NCBI GenBank assembly: GCA_015490005.1
Contig: WFYS01000040.1
Location: 1 to 52,343, forward strand
Source of the DNA: Desulfurellaceae bacterium
GTDB lineage: Bacteria > Campylobacterota_A > Desulfurellia > Desulfurellales > Hippeaceae
DNA: 52,343 nucleotides
Reading direction: 5' to 3'
In this document: positions 1-8,725 of the stretch, one piece after another
Layout of the letters: each line of letters starts with the position of its first letter
Numbering within the stretch: position 1 is the first letter of the stretch
Notes under the pieces: generated by a model
What the model saw: only the letters and a program-made list of their open reading frames with translations
The model's database searches: none
Told to the model about the DNA's origin: nothing
Position numbers and translations under genes: made by a program

Positions 1-99
1 ATGCTACACAGGGCATACATTTACATCTTTATCTTTAGCGCAATAATAGTTTCAATTTATATTGCTGTGAGAAGGAGAAAAAATGATAGGCGAGTTTAG
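1..99 (+). CDS. tiny single-span membrane peptide, or C-terminal end of a gene entering from the left
   Basis: The frame is open from the first base and ends at TAG 97-99, so this is either a complete 32-residue peptide starting at the ATG at 1 or the tail of a longer protein. It consists of a hydrophobic segment (about residues 6-24, rich in Ile, Phe and Tyr) followed by a basic tail (RRRKNDRR), the positive-inside pattern of a one-helix membrane protein. Its end overlaps the start of the next gene by 17 bases. Size and layout recall small helper proteins such as CcmD or CcoQ, but nothing diagnostic is visible and the upstream context is missing, so no function is assigned. Confidence 0.4.
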   Translation: MLHRAYIYIFIFSAIIVSIYIAVRRRKNDRRV

Positions 100-646
100 A
101 AGAGTGGGAAATTTGCTATTTCTATCGCACCTTGTTGATGTATCAAGTGGAAACATGAGTACGCGCGTTAAAGACGGTATATGGATTACGAAAACGGGGA
201 GAAGTCTGTACAATTTGAGAGGCAAGGACATAGTGAAAATAGGCCTTAAACGAGACGTTAGGTGGAATGCCGCATCAAGCGAAGTAGAAATCCACGTCAA
301 TGTGTACAAATTGGTTGGTGAAGCAAAGGCCATCGTCCATGCCCATTCACCATCAACTGTGGCACTGTCTCTTTTGGGCTACAAAACCATAGAGCCGATT
401 GACTATGAAGGCTATTTATTTTTAAAATCCGTTGATGTCTTAGACATTCCTTACAACAGTTGGCAACTTTCAAAAGAGGTAATACCTGAATACTTTAAAG
501 ACACCAACCGTCCAATCGTTGTGGCAAAGGGGCACGGTGTATTTGCCTTTTCAGAAACACTGTTTAAAGCGGCACAGCTTGTATCTGCTTTGGAAAACTC
601 CTCTAAACTCATTTTAGAGGCGGATCATGGAAGAAAAGATCTTTAA
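83..646 (+). CDS. class II aldolase/adducin-family protein
   Basis: This 187-residue protein has the class II aldolase fold signature used by Zn-dependent sugar-phosphate aldolases, dehydratases and decarboxylases (FucA, AraD, MtnB). The phosphate-binding SSGNMS motif is at residues 21-26. The probable catalytic Glu is E67 in SSE, and the metal ligands are H86 and H88 (VHAHS) and H151 (AKGHG), so the zinc site looks complete. The ATG at 83 is preceded by GAAGGAG at 71-77, which fixes the start. At 187 residues it is somewhat shorter than FucA (about 215). The 3' end overlaps the sirtuin gene by 20 bases, so the two are probably co-translated. The substrate cannot be named from sequence. Confidence 0.85.
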   Translation: MIGEFRRVGNLLFLSHLVDVSSGNMSTRVKDGIWITKTGRSLYNLRGKDIVKIGLKRDVRWNAASSEVEIHVNVYKLVGEAKAIVHAHSPSTVALSLLGYKTIEPIDYEGYLFLKSVDVLDIPYNSWQLSKEVIPEYFKDTNRPIVVAKGHGVFAFSETLFKAAQLVSALENSSKLILEADHGRKDL

Positions 647-1370
647 GATTGCTGAGAAAATAAAGAATGCAAAGAAAATAACTGTTATAACGGGTGCGGG
701 CATATCAAAGGCAAGTGGCATACCAACGTTCAGGGGCAAAGACGGCTTATGGAGTAAGTATTCGCCCAGTGAACTTGCCACATACCAAGCATTCACAAAG
801 AACCCAAAATTGGTCTGGCAGTGGTATAATTACAGAAGAAAAATCATAAAAGCGGCAAAACCCAACGCCGCGCACTACGCCATTTTAGAATTAGAAAAAA
901 TCTTTAAAAACAACTTTACACTCATAACCCAAAACATTGACTCTCTGCACAGACAGGCAGGCAACAAGAACATTTTGGAGTTGCATGGGAATATATTTGA
1001 AACAAAATGTTTGATCTGCGATAAAATCTACTTTGATGACACTATCTACGAAGATGACGAACTACCGCCAAAGTGTAAATTCTGTGGTGGAAAGGTTAGA
1101 CCCAATGTTGTATGGTTTGGGGAAAATTTAGATAGAAACATTCTAGATAAAGCAATGGAAGCTTCAGCGCAATGCGACGTATTTTTATGCATAGGAACAA
1201 GTGGCGTTGTGCAGCCCGCGGCAAGCTTACCGAAAATAGCCTCAGACATAAGGGCTTTTGTGATTGAAATAAATATAGAACATTCTGGAGTTTCAATATA
1301 TTCAGATGAAGTAATAATTGAAAAAGTAGAGGAGATGCTACCTAAAATAGTTGACCTTGTTAAAAAATAA
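627..1370 (+). CDS. cobB: Sir2-family NAD-dependent protein deacylase (sirtuin, CobB-like)
   Basis: Sirtuins remove acyl groups from lysines using NAD and release nicotinamide and O-acyl-ADP-ribose. The NAD-binding GAGIS (residues 23-27), TQNID (101-105) and catalytic H120 in LHGN are present, as is a four-cysteine zinc ribbon (C128, C131, C150, C153). Y67 and R70 (in WYNYRR) sit where E. coli CobB Tyr92/Arg95 and SIRT5 Tyr102/Arg105 read acidic acyl groups, so desuccinylase as well as deacetylase activity is likely. Length (247) is normal. The ATG lies inside the aldolase gene. A cytosolic regulatory role (for example acetyl-CoA synthetase activation) is known for the family but has no support from neighbours here. 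Confidence 0.93.
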   Translation: MEEKIFKIAEKIKNAKKITVITGAGISKASGIPTFRGKDGLWSKYSPSELATYQAFTKNPKLVWQWYNYRRKIIKAAKPNAAHYAILELEKIFKNNFTLITQNIDSLHRQAGNKNILELHGNIFETKCLICDKIYFDDTIYEDDELPPKCKFCGGKVRPNVVWFGENLDRNILDKAMEASAQCDVFLCIGTSGVVQPAASLPKIASDIRAFVIEINIEHSGVSIYSDEVIIEKVEEMLPKIVDLVKK

Positions 1371-1385
1371 AAAATTGTGTATCAT
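1357..1385 (+). promoter_or_regulatory. putative sigma-70 promoter of lptB, predicted leaderless
   Basis: TTGTTA (1357-1362) and TATCAT (1380-1385) are separated by 17 bases. Only five bases (TTAAT) lie between the -10 box and the lptB ATG at 1391, and no Shine-Dalgarno is visible, so transcription would begin at or next to the start codon. The -35 matches only 4 of 6 consensus bases and lies inside the cobB 3' end, so the assignment is tentative. Confidence 0.45.
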
Positions 1386-1390
1386 TTAAT

Positions 1391-2107
1391 ATGTTAGAGT
1401 GTTCGGAATTAATAAAAAGCTATAAAAAGAAATTGGCTGTTAATAACGTTAGCCTGAACGTAAAAGAGGGTGAAATTGTTGGTCTTTTAGGTCCAAATGG
1501 CGCAGGCAAAACAACTACTTTCTACATGATTGCAGGACTAATCAGACCAGATGATGGCAAAATCAGAATGGATGGAGAAGATATTACCCATCTTCCAATG
1601 TATAAAAGGGCACAAAAGGGTTTGTCATATCTGCCACAGGAACCATCCATATTCAGGGGAATGACGGTTGAGGAGAACATTTACTCAATTTTGGAGTTTC
1701 TATACAAAGACGAAAAAGCAAAAAAAATGGTTTTAGAAAGGCTTCTAGAGGATTTAAATATAGCCCATATCAGGAAAACCCAAGCTTATGCAGTGAGTGG
1801 TGGTGAAAGGCGTAGAGTAGAGGTTGCAAGAGCTTTGGCAACAAAACCTAAATTCATACTATTGGACGAACCATTTTCTGGTATAGACCCAATAATCGTT
1901 GACGAGCTTAAGACAATAATAAAGGGGTTAAAGGAACGTAATATTGGCATAATAATAACAGACCACAATGTTAGGGAGATTTTGGATATTGTAGACAGGG
2001 CATATCTTTTGTTTGATGGAAAAATAATAAAACATGGAACACCAGATGAATTAATAAAAGATGAACAGGTAATAGACACTTATCTTGGGAAAAGATTTAA
2101 TCTATGA
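1391..2107 (+). CDS. lptB: LPS export ABC transporter ATP-binding protein LptB
   Basis: LptB is the cytoplasmic ATPase that drives LptFG to pull lipopolysaccharide out of the inner membrane into the Lpt bridge. The 238-residue protein has Walker A GPNGAGKTT (34-42), the LptB-type signature SGGERRRVE, Walker B ILLDEP and the switch histidine in TDHNV. Placement immediately before rpoN is the classical lptB-rpoN arrangement of proteobacteria. The stop codon overlaps the rpoN start (ATGA). No ribosome binding site precedes the ATG (see the promoter at 1357-1385). Its presence implies an LPS-bearing outer membrane. Confidence 0.95.
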   Translation: MLECSELIKSYKKKLAVNNVSLNVKEGEIVGLLGPNGAGKTTTFYMIAGLIRPDDGKIRMDGEDITHLPMYKRAQKGLSYLPQEPSIFRGMTVEENIYSILEFLYKDEKAKKMVLERLLEDLNIAHIRKTQAYAVSGGERRRVEVARALATKPKFILLDEPFSGIDPIIVDELKTIIKGLKERNIGIIITDHNVREILDIVDRAYLLFDGKIIKHGTPDELIKDEQVIDTYLGKRFNL

Positions 2108-3426
2108 TAGATTTAAGACAAACACTTGAAACTAATTTAGGTCTTATACTAACACCAAGAATAGACCTATCACTAAAAATACTAGCTATGAACACTATAG
2201 AGATTGAAGAGCAACTTAAGGAAATTGTTGAGACAAACCCACTTGTTAAGATTGACGATGGAACTTTGGTAAAAAAACAGGCATTAATTAAGGATAGAAC
2301 AAAAGAGATAGATGACGCTTTTAAAGAAAGATTTACACCGGACGAAAATAGTACATCTGACATTATAGAAGCAACAGCTAGGTCGTCAGAAAGTCTTGAG
2401 ATGTCACTGTTGAGGCAATTAAAGTTTGAAATAGATTTAGATAAAAAAAGCGAAGAGATAGCAAAACAAATAGTATTCAACTTAAATGAAAAGGGATATC
2501 TAGTTACAGAAACGCAAACAATATCGAAAAATCTCGGTGTGCCTATTGAATTGGTAGAATATATCAGAAAAAGAATAACACTACTTGAGCCATTGGGATG
2601 TGGCTGCTTAAACTATAAAGAATTTGTTATTCTGCAGGCAAAAGAAGACGATGAGAGTTTTATCCCTACCTTAGAAAAACTTCTGAAAGCTATAGACGAA
2701 ACTAACAAACTTGATATAGAGAAGATTAAATTATTCTCTAATCTCGATGAGCAAACATTTAAAAGGGCTATGGAAAAGTTAAAAAACTACTCTCTATATC
2801 CACTTGAGAACTATTATCCTATAGAAAATGAAAATTATATACAGCCTGATGTGTACGTGAAATATATTGGAAACAATTTAGTGGCTATTCTTGAAGATAG
2901 ATATGCAAACAACATATTAATTGATGAGAAAATGTTAGAAGACTATTTAAACGACGACTCTACAAAGGACTTTATACAGGAAAAGTACAGGCAGATAAAG
3001 GAATTTATGCTAGCTATAACAAACAGAAATAAAACTCTTTTAAAAACCGTAAACATAATTTTAGATAAACAAAAAAGGTTTTTTAAAGAGGGCATACTTA
3101 TGCCTTTAACAAGAAAAGAAATAGCAGAAGAACTAGGCTTTAACGTATCAACTATAACAAGAACAGTAGCAAATAAATATCTTGATTTTGAAGGCAAATT
3201 AATTCCATTGAGTGCATTTTTTTCATCAGGTTTGAGCGAAAACGTGTCCAAAGAGTATGTAAAATCTCTAATCAAGGAAATGATAGAAAAGGAAGACAAA
3301 GCCAACCCATTAAGTGATGACCAAATAAGAGAAATTTTAAAAAGTAAAGGAATAAAATTGACACGCAGAACGGTGACAAAATACAGAAAAGAAATGAAAA
3401 TACCAAGTAGCAGAGAGAGAAAATGA
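2104..3426 (+). CDS. rpoN: RNA polymerase sigma-54 factor
   Basis: RpoN directs RNA polymerase to -24/-12 promoters and needs AAA+ activators. Region I is at the N-terminus (LILTPRIDLSLKILAMNTIE), although it is poorer in glutamine than enterobacterial versions. The core-binding domain spans roughly residues 90-280. The DNA-binding end has the helix-turn-helix ELGFNVSTITRTVANKY and the RpoN box TRRTVTKYRKEMKIPSS. At 440 residues it is a little short because the acidic region II is brief. Both ends overlap neighbours by four bases (lptB and rnr), so translation is coupled. No sigma-54 activator gene lies in this window. Confidence 0.96.
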   Translation: MIDLRQTLETNLGLILTPRIDLSLKILAMNTIEIEEQLKEIVETNPLVKIDDGTLVKKQALIKDRTKEIDDAFKERFTPDENSTSDIIEATARSSESLEMSLLRQLKFEIDLDKKSEEIAKQIVFNLNEKGYLVTETQTISKNLGVPIELVEYIRKRITLLEPLGCGCLNYKEFVILQAKEDDESFIPTLEKLLKAIDETNKLDIEKIKLFSNLDEQTFKRAMEKLKNYSLYPLENYYPIENENYIQPDVYVKYIGNNLVAILEDRYANNILIDEKMLEDYLNDDSTKDFIQEKYRQIKEFMLAITNRNKTLLKTVNIILDKQKRFFKEGILMPLTRKEIAEELGFNVSTITRTVANKYLDFEGKLIPLSAFFSSGLSENVSKEYVKSLIKEMIEKEDKANPLSDDQIREILKSKGIKLTRRTVTKYRKEMKIPSSRERK

Positions 3427-5486
3427 AATTTAAAACGGCGATTATCTCCCTTTTATCATCAAAAGACTATAAACCACTTAAAGGAGCAGATATAAGAAGA
3501 ACATTAGGGGTATCAAAGGCACAAAAGGGGGCATTCTACAAAGAACTAAAAAATTTAAGAAAAGAAGGAAGAATCAAGAAAATATCCAATAGCAAATATA
3601 TACTTACAAAACGAAAATCTACTAACACACCAATTTTAAGCGGAGTTCTCACTATAAAAGACGGAGTTTACTTTTTAAGCAATAACAAGGGAGAGATTCG
3701 ATTACCCAACCTTATAAATACACTCAAGGCGTTAGAAGGAGATAGTGTAATAGTAAAGATTGAAAAAAGAAGGGTTGGAATAACATCATGGGTAGTAAAA
3801 ATAACAAAAAGAAGATTAAAAAATGTAATAGGCTATCTTCACAGAACACCGAAAGGATGGATTGTTGACCCTATAGAAAGAAAAATTCCTTTTGTAGTTA
3901 ATATTAAAACAGACTTAAAATTAAAAGAGGGATGGCTTGTACTATGCAGAATTACGTCACTAGGCGAAAAAAGAAATACAGTATTAGGAAAAATAGAGAA
4001 AGTATATGGAGACCCTTACAATACTGAAATAGACAAAGAAGTTGTTATAGACAAATTCAACCTACTACATGAGTTTTCTACCAATGTAAAAAAAGAGTTA
4101 GAATTAATAAAAGAGCCAAATGAATCAGACTTTGTGAATAGAACTGATTTTAGAGAGCTACCCACAATAACAATAGATGGAGAAGACGCTAGAGATTTCG
4201 ATGACGCAATAGACATTAAAGAGACAGAAAACGGATTTAAGCTCTATGTACACATAGCTGACGTTTCAAACTACGTAAAAGAAGGAATGGCTCTGGATAA
4301 AGAGGCGCTGGAACGGGGTTTTAGCGTATACTTCCCTGAATCAGTAATCCCTATGTTGCCCTTTGAATTGTCCAACAACATTTGTTCCCTTGTACCAAAC
4401 AAAGACAGGTTAACTGTTAGTGTTATTATAGACATATCCCAAAATGGGTCTATTAGAAAATACAAAATCGTAGAAAGTATTATTAGAAACAAAAACAGGA
4501 TGACCTACAACAATGTCCAAAAAATAATAGACAAAGAAGCGCAAGTTGATGGCGAACTAACAAAAACTTTAAAAACAATGGAAAAGCTTGCCAAAGTTTT
4601 AAGAAAAAGAAGATTTAAAAAAGGGAGCTTAGATTTAGATATACCTGAACCTTATATTGTTATGGAAGGTGGAAAAATAGTTGATATTAAAGAAAGACCG
4701 CAGCTCTTTTCCCATCATATCATTGAAGAGTTCATGTTAGCCGCTAATTTGTGTGTAGCCGACTTTTTAAAAAATAACTATGAGTATTACATACGAAGGG
4801 TGCATGATGACCCAGATCCAGTTAAATTGTCTATCCTTATAACTTTTCTGAATAGACTTGGCATAAAGCTAAATCTACCAGATAAAATTACTTCAAAAGG
4901 CTTACAGAAGATATTAACTACGATAAAGGACGAAAAACAGAAAAAAATAGTGTCATACATGTTGCTTAGGTCATTAAAAAGAGCTGAATATTCGATTGAG
5001 AATAAAAGACACTTCGCTTTAAATTTTGACAATTACACACATTTTACATCTCCTATAAGGCGCTATCCGGATTTAATCGTACATAGAATGATAAAAGACA
5101 TATTAAAAAAACAAAAAAATATCTATTCAAATTTAAGAGATAAAGCTCAAATCATAAAAGATAGAGAGATTGCAACTGAAAATGCCATGTTCTATATGAG
5201 AGATATAAAATCTGCTCAATTCATGAAAGAACATGTAGGAGAAACCTTTACAGGAACAATTACAACAATTATACCGAACGGCTTTTTTGTAAGACTGAAA
5301 GAGTATTTTGTCGAAGGCTTTGTTCCTGCCCATCAACTAAAAGATGATTATTACCAATACATAGAATACCTTTACGCTATGGTAGGGAAAAGAACGAGAA
5401 AAATGTTCAAACTGGGTGATGATGTAAAAGTTATGCCCATATCTGTTAATAAATTTGCAGGAGAGATAGACTTAACGGTGGTGTAA
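3423..5486 (+). CDS. rnr: ribonuclease R (RNB-family 3'-5' exoribonuclease)
   Basis: RNase R degrades structured RNA processively from the 3' end. The 687-residue protein starts with a winged-helix segment (about 1-60), continues with OB/cold-shock-like domains (about 70-230) and the RNB catalytic domain, whose Mg-binding acids D252, D258, D260 and D261 lie in the motif DGEDARDFDD. It ends with an S1 domain (about 605-685). The winged helix and full S1 argue for RNase R rather than RNase II. The start overlaps rpoN by four bases. The lysine-rich basic tail of E. coli RNase R is absent. Confidence 0.94.
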   Translation: MKFKTAIISLLSSKDYKPLKGADIRRTLGVSKAQKGAFYKELKNLRKEGRIKKISNSKYILTKRKSTNTPILSGVLTIKDGVYFLSNNKGEIRLPNLINTLKALEGDSVIVKIEKRRVGITSWVVKITKRRLKNVIGYLHRTPKGWIVDPIERKIPFVVNIKTDLKLKEGWLVLCRITSLGEKRNTVLGKIEKVYGDPYNTEIDKEVVIDKFNLLHEFSTNVKKELELIKEPNESDFVNRTDFRELPTITIDGEDARDFDDAIDIKETENGFKLYVHIADVSNYVKEGMALDKEALERGFSVYFPESVIPMLPFELSNNICSLVPNKDRLTVSVIIDISQNGSIRKYKIVESIIRNKNRMTYNNVQKIIDKEAQVDGELTKTLKTMEKLAKVLRKRRFKKGSLDLDIPEPYIVMEGGKIVDIKERPQLFSHHIIEEFMLAANLCVADFLKNNYEYYIRRVHDDPDPVKLSILITFLNRLGIKLNLPDKITSKGLQKILTTIKDEKQKKIVSYMLLRSLKRAEYSIENKRHFALNFDNYTHFTSPIRRYPDLIVHRMIKDILKKQKNIYSNLRDKAQIIKDREIATENAMFYMRDIKSAQFMKEHVGETFTGTITTIIPNGFFVRLKEYFVEGFVPAHQLKDDYYQYIEYLYAMVGKRTRKMFKLGDDVKVMPISVNKFAGEIDLTVV

Positions 5487-5487
5487 A

Positions 5488-5721
5488 ATGTCTTTTGTAA
5501 ACGTTGGATTTGGAAATTATATAAATAAAGAAAGAATAGTTTCTATTGTAACCCCATCATCAGCGCCGATTAAAAGGCTCAAAGACACATTGGAAAAAGA
5601 AGGAAAAGTTATAGATGTTACACAAGGTAGAAAAACAAGGGCATTGATAATTATGGATTCAGGTCATATAATCCTATCTGGTATTGCTGTTTCTACGTTA
5701 GCTGAGAGAGTTAATGAATGA
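5488..5721 (+). CDS. DUF370/RemA-like small regulatory protein
   Basis: This 77-residue protein matches the RemA/DUF370 family along its whole length (VGFGNYI near the start, SAPIKR, QGRKTRALIIMDSGHIILS). In Bacillus, RemA is a DNA-binding activator of matrix genes that forms ring-like assemblies. In Gram-negative bacteria the family is widespread next to gmk but poorly characterised. Its ATG follows the rnr stop by one base, and its own stop overlaps the gmk start (ATGA), so it is a genuine operon member. DNA binding is likely, the targets are unknown, and the symbol is left blank because the function is transferred only by family. Confidence 0.85.
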   Translation: MSFVNVGFGNYINKERIVSIVTPSSAPIKRLKDTLEKEGKVIDVTQGRKTRALIIMDSGHIILSGIAVSTLAERVNE

Positions 5722-6347
5722 GGGGTGTAATTTTTATTATATCTTCTCCAACTGGAATAGGAAAAACAACACTTTGCAACATAATACAAAAAGAAAGAAG
5801 TGATATAGAAAGGGTCGTTACACACACGACAAGGAAGCCAAGAAAAGGAGAAATTAACGGAATAGATTATAACTTTGTTAGAACAGAAACATTTAAAGAT
5901 ATGATTAAAAAAGGTGAATTTGTTGAATACGCACTTGTCCATGACAATTACTACGGAACAAGCAAAAAGGCTTTAAACAATGTTATCAAAAAAGGCAAAA
6001 ACCCAATACTTGCTATAGATGTGCAAGGTGCAAAGAACGTAATGAATTGGATAGATAGGGTTGTAAGCATATTTATTCTTCCCCCATCGTTCGATGAATG
6101 GCTAAATAGATTAGAAAAGGACAAAAACAGGGATAATTTGCACATTAGACTAAATACTGCGATCAAAGAATTTAACGAAATAGAGAACTTTGATTACTGT
6201 ATAATAAACGATGATTTAAGTGAGGCTGTAGAAAATCTAAAAAAGATTATAGACACAACAACACTTAAAACGAGGTTTTTCAAAGATAGATTTATCGATA
6301 TATCCAACTGTTTAAAGAAAAAAATAAAAGAATATTTGGAGGGATAA
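5718..6347 (+). CDS. gmk: guanylate kinase
   Basis: Gmk phosphorylates GMP to GDP with ATP, feeding GTP and (p)ppGpp pools. It has the P-loop SSPTGIGKTT (residues 9-18) and the GMP-binding THTTRKPRKGEINGIDYNF segment (about 36-54), followed by VEYALVHDNYYGTSK, the usual lid/GMP contacts. At 209 residues it is full length. The P-loop has Thr-Gly-Ile where many homologues read Ser-Gly-Ala/Val, a conservative change. It is coupled by overlap to the DUF370 gene, and rpoZ starts two bases after its stop, the conserved gmk-rpoZ-rel order. Confidence 0.95.
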   Translation: MRGVIFIISSPTGIGKTTLCNIIQKERSDIERVVTHTTRKPRKGEINGIDYNFVRTETFKDMIKKGEFVEYALVHDNYYGTSKKALNNVIKKGKNPILAIDVQGAKNVMNWIDRVVSIFILPPSFDEWLNRLEKDKNRDNLHIRLNTAIKEFNEIENFDYCIINDDLSEAVENLKKIIDTTTLKTRFFKDRFIDISNCLKKKIKEYLEG

Positions 6348-6348
6348 G

Positions 6349-6555
6349 ATGGAAAAGTTATTTATGCCCGAGGTGATAAACAAGTCCTTAAAACACTTTG
6401 AAAACAGGTATGAACTTGTAAGAGCTGCGGCAATCAGAGCCAACTCACTTTCAAGGGGAGATAGACCTCTAATATCTGAGAGAATAGCCACACAACACAA
6501 AAATACGATAGTCAGCCTTTTAGAGATTAAAGAGGGATTGTGGACAAAAAAATAG
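6349..6555 (+). CDS. rpoZ: RNA polymerase omega subunit
   Basis: This 68-residue protein carries the omega core (ENRYELVRAAAIRAN, then GDRPLISERIATQHKN). Omega stabilises beta-prime and forms one of the ppGpp sites on polymerase. A strong GGAGGG precedes the ATG. The last 16 bases overlap the GTG start of the rel gene, so the ppGpp-binding subunit and the ppGpp synthetase are translationally linked. Confidence 0.94.
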   Translation: MEKLFMPEVINKSLKHFENRYELVRAAAIRANSLSRGDRPLISERIATQHKNTIVSLLEIKEGLWTKK

Positions 6556-8720
6556 ATAGAGCTGTAAAACAACTTTACGAAGACTTCAGAGGGCAAATAA
6601 ACGTCGCTTTTAACAGGGAAAGGCTAGATAAGGCTTTTCTCTTTGCTTACGAAAAGCATAAGGAACAAAAAAGAGCATCGGGTGAGAGCTATATAACGCA
6701 TCCTATAGAGGTAGCAAAAATAGTTAACCAATTCTATGTGGATGAGAATTCCTTAATAGCTTCTCTTTTACACGACACTTTAGAAGATACCAAAACCGAA
6801 GAAGATGAAATAAAAGAAGAATTTAAGGAAGATGTTCTATTTTTAGTAAAGGCCCTTACAAAAATAAGCAAAATTAAGTACAAATCAACAGAAGAGAATC
6901 AAGCTGATAATTTTAGAAAGATGATTGTCGCAATGGCAAGTGACCTGCGTGTTATTCTGATTAAACTTGCCGATAGACTTCATAATATGCGTACAATTTG
7001 TTATCTTAATAATGAAAAACAAAAAAGAATATCGCGTGAAACATTAGATATATATGCGCCAATTGCGCACAGGCTGGGAATATACTGGTTAAAATCTGAG
7101 TTAGAGGATTTAAGCTTTAAGTACCTATACCCAGAGGAATATGAAAAAATAGAGAGAAAAGTCAATGAAATAATTCAAAAAAAGAGAGAAATCATAAAGT
7201 TTATTGAAAATAGAATTAAACAAGACATGGAAGAGGCTGGCATTGCCTGTTCGGTAAGCGGTAGAGTAAAACATTTATACAGCATATTTACAAAAATGCA
7301 GAGAAAAGGAGTGGATTTTGACGGGATACATGACCTACTTGCCGTAAGAATTATAACCGATTCGGAAAAAGATTGCTATGCAGCTTTGGGTGTTATTCAT
7401 AAGAATTACAAACCTCTGCCAGGTAGATTTAAAGATTACATAGCCCTCCCTAAACCAAACATGTACCAATCCCTACACACAACCGTATTTGGTCCAAGTG
7501 ATACAATCGTTGAAATACAAATCAGAACAAAAAAAATGCATGAAATTGCAGAAGAAGGTATAGCTGCCCATTATAAGTATAAAGAACAAAAGATTAGTAT
7601 TATAGACAAACACGACCAGCAATTTTTATGGTTGAGGCATCTCTTGCAATGGCAACAGGAAGTAAAAAACCCAAAGGAGTTTTTGAATACTATAAAAATA
7701 GACTTATTCAGAGGAGAAGTATACGTATTTACGCCTGCGGGTGACCTAAAGGTCTTACCACGCGGATCAACTCCAGTAGACTTTGCATATGCAATACACA
7801 CAGAAGTAGGTAATAGATGCGTTGGGGCAAAGGTTAACGGGAGAATCGTTCCACTGGATTACAAACTCAGCAACGGAGATATAATAGAAATTTTCACGCA
7901 AGTTAACCATCTACCATCGAAAGATTGGTTAAAATTTGTTGTTACAAGCAAAGCACGCAGCAAAATAAAGCAAAAAGTTAGGGAAGATGAGAAAAAAGAA
8001 GCAGCAGAAATAGGAAAGAGCATCCTTTCAAAAGAACTTTCAAAAATAAACAAAAGCCTACAAGCTTTTCTGAAAGAGGAAAACCTAGATAAGATTTTGT
8101 CTAATCTTGGATGTAATACCACAGATGAATTGCTAGAAAAAATAGGTTTTCTTAAGATACATCCAACTAACGTAGTAAATAAAGTTTATCCAACCCAAAA
8201 GAAAAAGACCCAGAAAACAACAGAAAAAAAAGAAATCTATAAAGTTAAGGTAAACGGCATCGATAATGTAGTAGTAAGACTGGCAAAATGTTGTAATCCA
8301 GTTGTTGGGGATGAAATTGTGGGCTACGTAGCTAAAAACAGAGGCATAATCATACATAGGGTGGATTGTGACAATATTGCAAAACTAGGCTACGACAACG
8401 AAAGACTTATAGAAGTAGAATGGGATACAGATATTAAACAAATAATGCCTGTTAAACTAAAAATAAAGTCAATTAATAGTATGGGTATATTAGCAAAAAT
8501 AACAAACATGCTTTTTGAAATGAGCATTAATTTAACAAATTTGAGAATAATATTTCTTGACAAATCGCATGAAAAAGTACTAATTGATATAGATATTGAA
8601 GTTTCTTCTAAATTTGAGCTTGAGAAACTTATAGGAAGTTTAAAAAAGATGGAAGAAATTTTAGAAATAGATAGAGGCAAACCTTATTATAAAAATTACA
8701 ATAAGAAAAAAAGGCGGTGA
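6540..8720 (+). CDS. rel: bifunctional (p)ppGpp synthetase/hydrolase (Rel/SpoT family)
   Basis: The protein makes and degrades the stringent-response alarmone. It has an HD hydrolase domain (HD at 78-79 in LLHDTLEDT), a synthetase domain with R296-F-K-D299, a TGS domain (about 395-455), a conserved-cysteine region (KCCNPVVGD) and a C-terminal ACT domain (about 650-720). The RFKD sequence is the RXKD form of bifunctional Rel enzymes, as opposed to EXDD of synthetase-only RelA, and the intact HD agrees. At 726 residues it is full length. The start is GTG and overlaps rpoZ. It appears to be the only long RSH gene in the window. Confidence 0.95.
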   Translation: MDKKIDRAVKQLYEDFRGQINVAFNRERLDKAFLFAYEKHKEQKRASGESYITHPIEVAKIVNQFYVDENSLIASLLHDTLEDTKTEEDEIKEEFKEDVLFLVKALTKISKIKYKSTEENQADNFRKMIVAMASDLRVILIKLADRLHNMRTICYLNNEKQKRISRETLDIYAPIAHRLGIYWLKSELEDLSFKYLYPEEYEKIERKVNEIIQKKREIIKFIENRIKQDMEEAGIACSVSGRVKHLYSIFTKMQRKGVDFDGIHDLLAVRIITDSEKDCYAALGVIHKNYKPLPGRFKDYIALPKPNMYQSLHTTVFGPSDTIVEIQIRTKKMHEIAEEGIAAHYKYKEQKISIIDKHDQQFLWLRHLLQWQQEVKNPKEFLNTIKIDLFRGEVYVFTPAGDLKVLPRGSTPVDFAYAIHTEVGNRCVGAKVNGRIVPLDYKLSNGDIIEIFTQVNHLPSKDWLKFVVTSKARSKIKQKVREDEKKEAAEIGKSILSKELSKINKSLQAFLKEENLDKILSNLGCNTTDELLEKIGFLKIHPTNVVNKVYPTQKKKTQKTTEKKEIYKVKVNGIDNVVVRLAKCCNPVVGDEIVGYVAKNRGIIIHRVDCDNIAKLGYDNERLIEVEWDTDIKQIMPVKLKIKSINSMGILAKITNMLFEMSINLTNLRIIFLDKSHEKVLIDIDIEVSSKFELEKLIGSLKKMEEILEIDRGKPYYKNYNKKKRR

Positions 8721-8725
8721 TGGTC

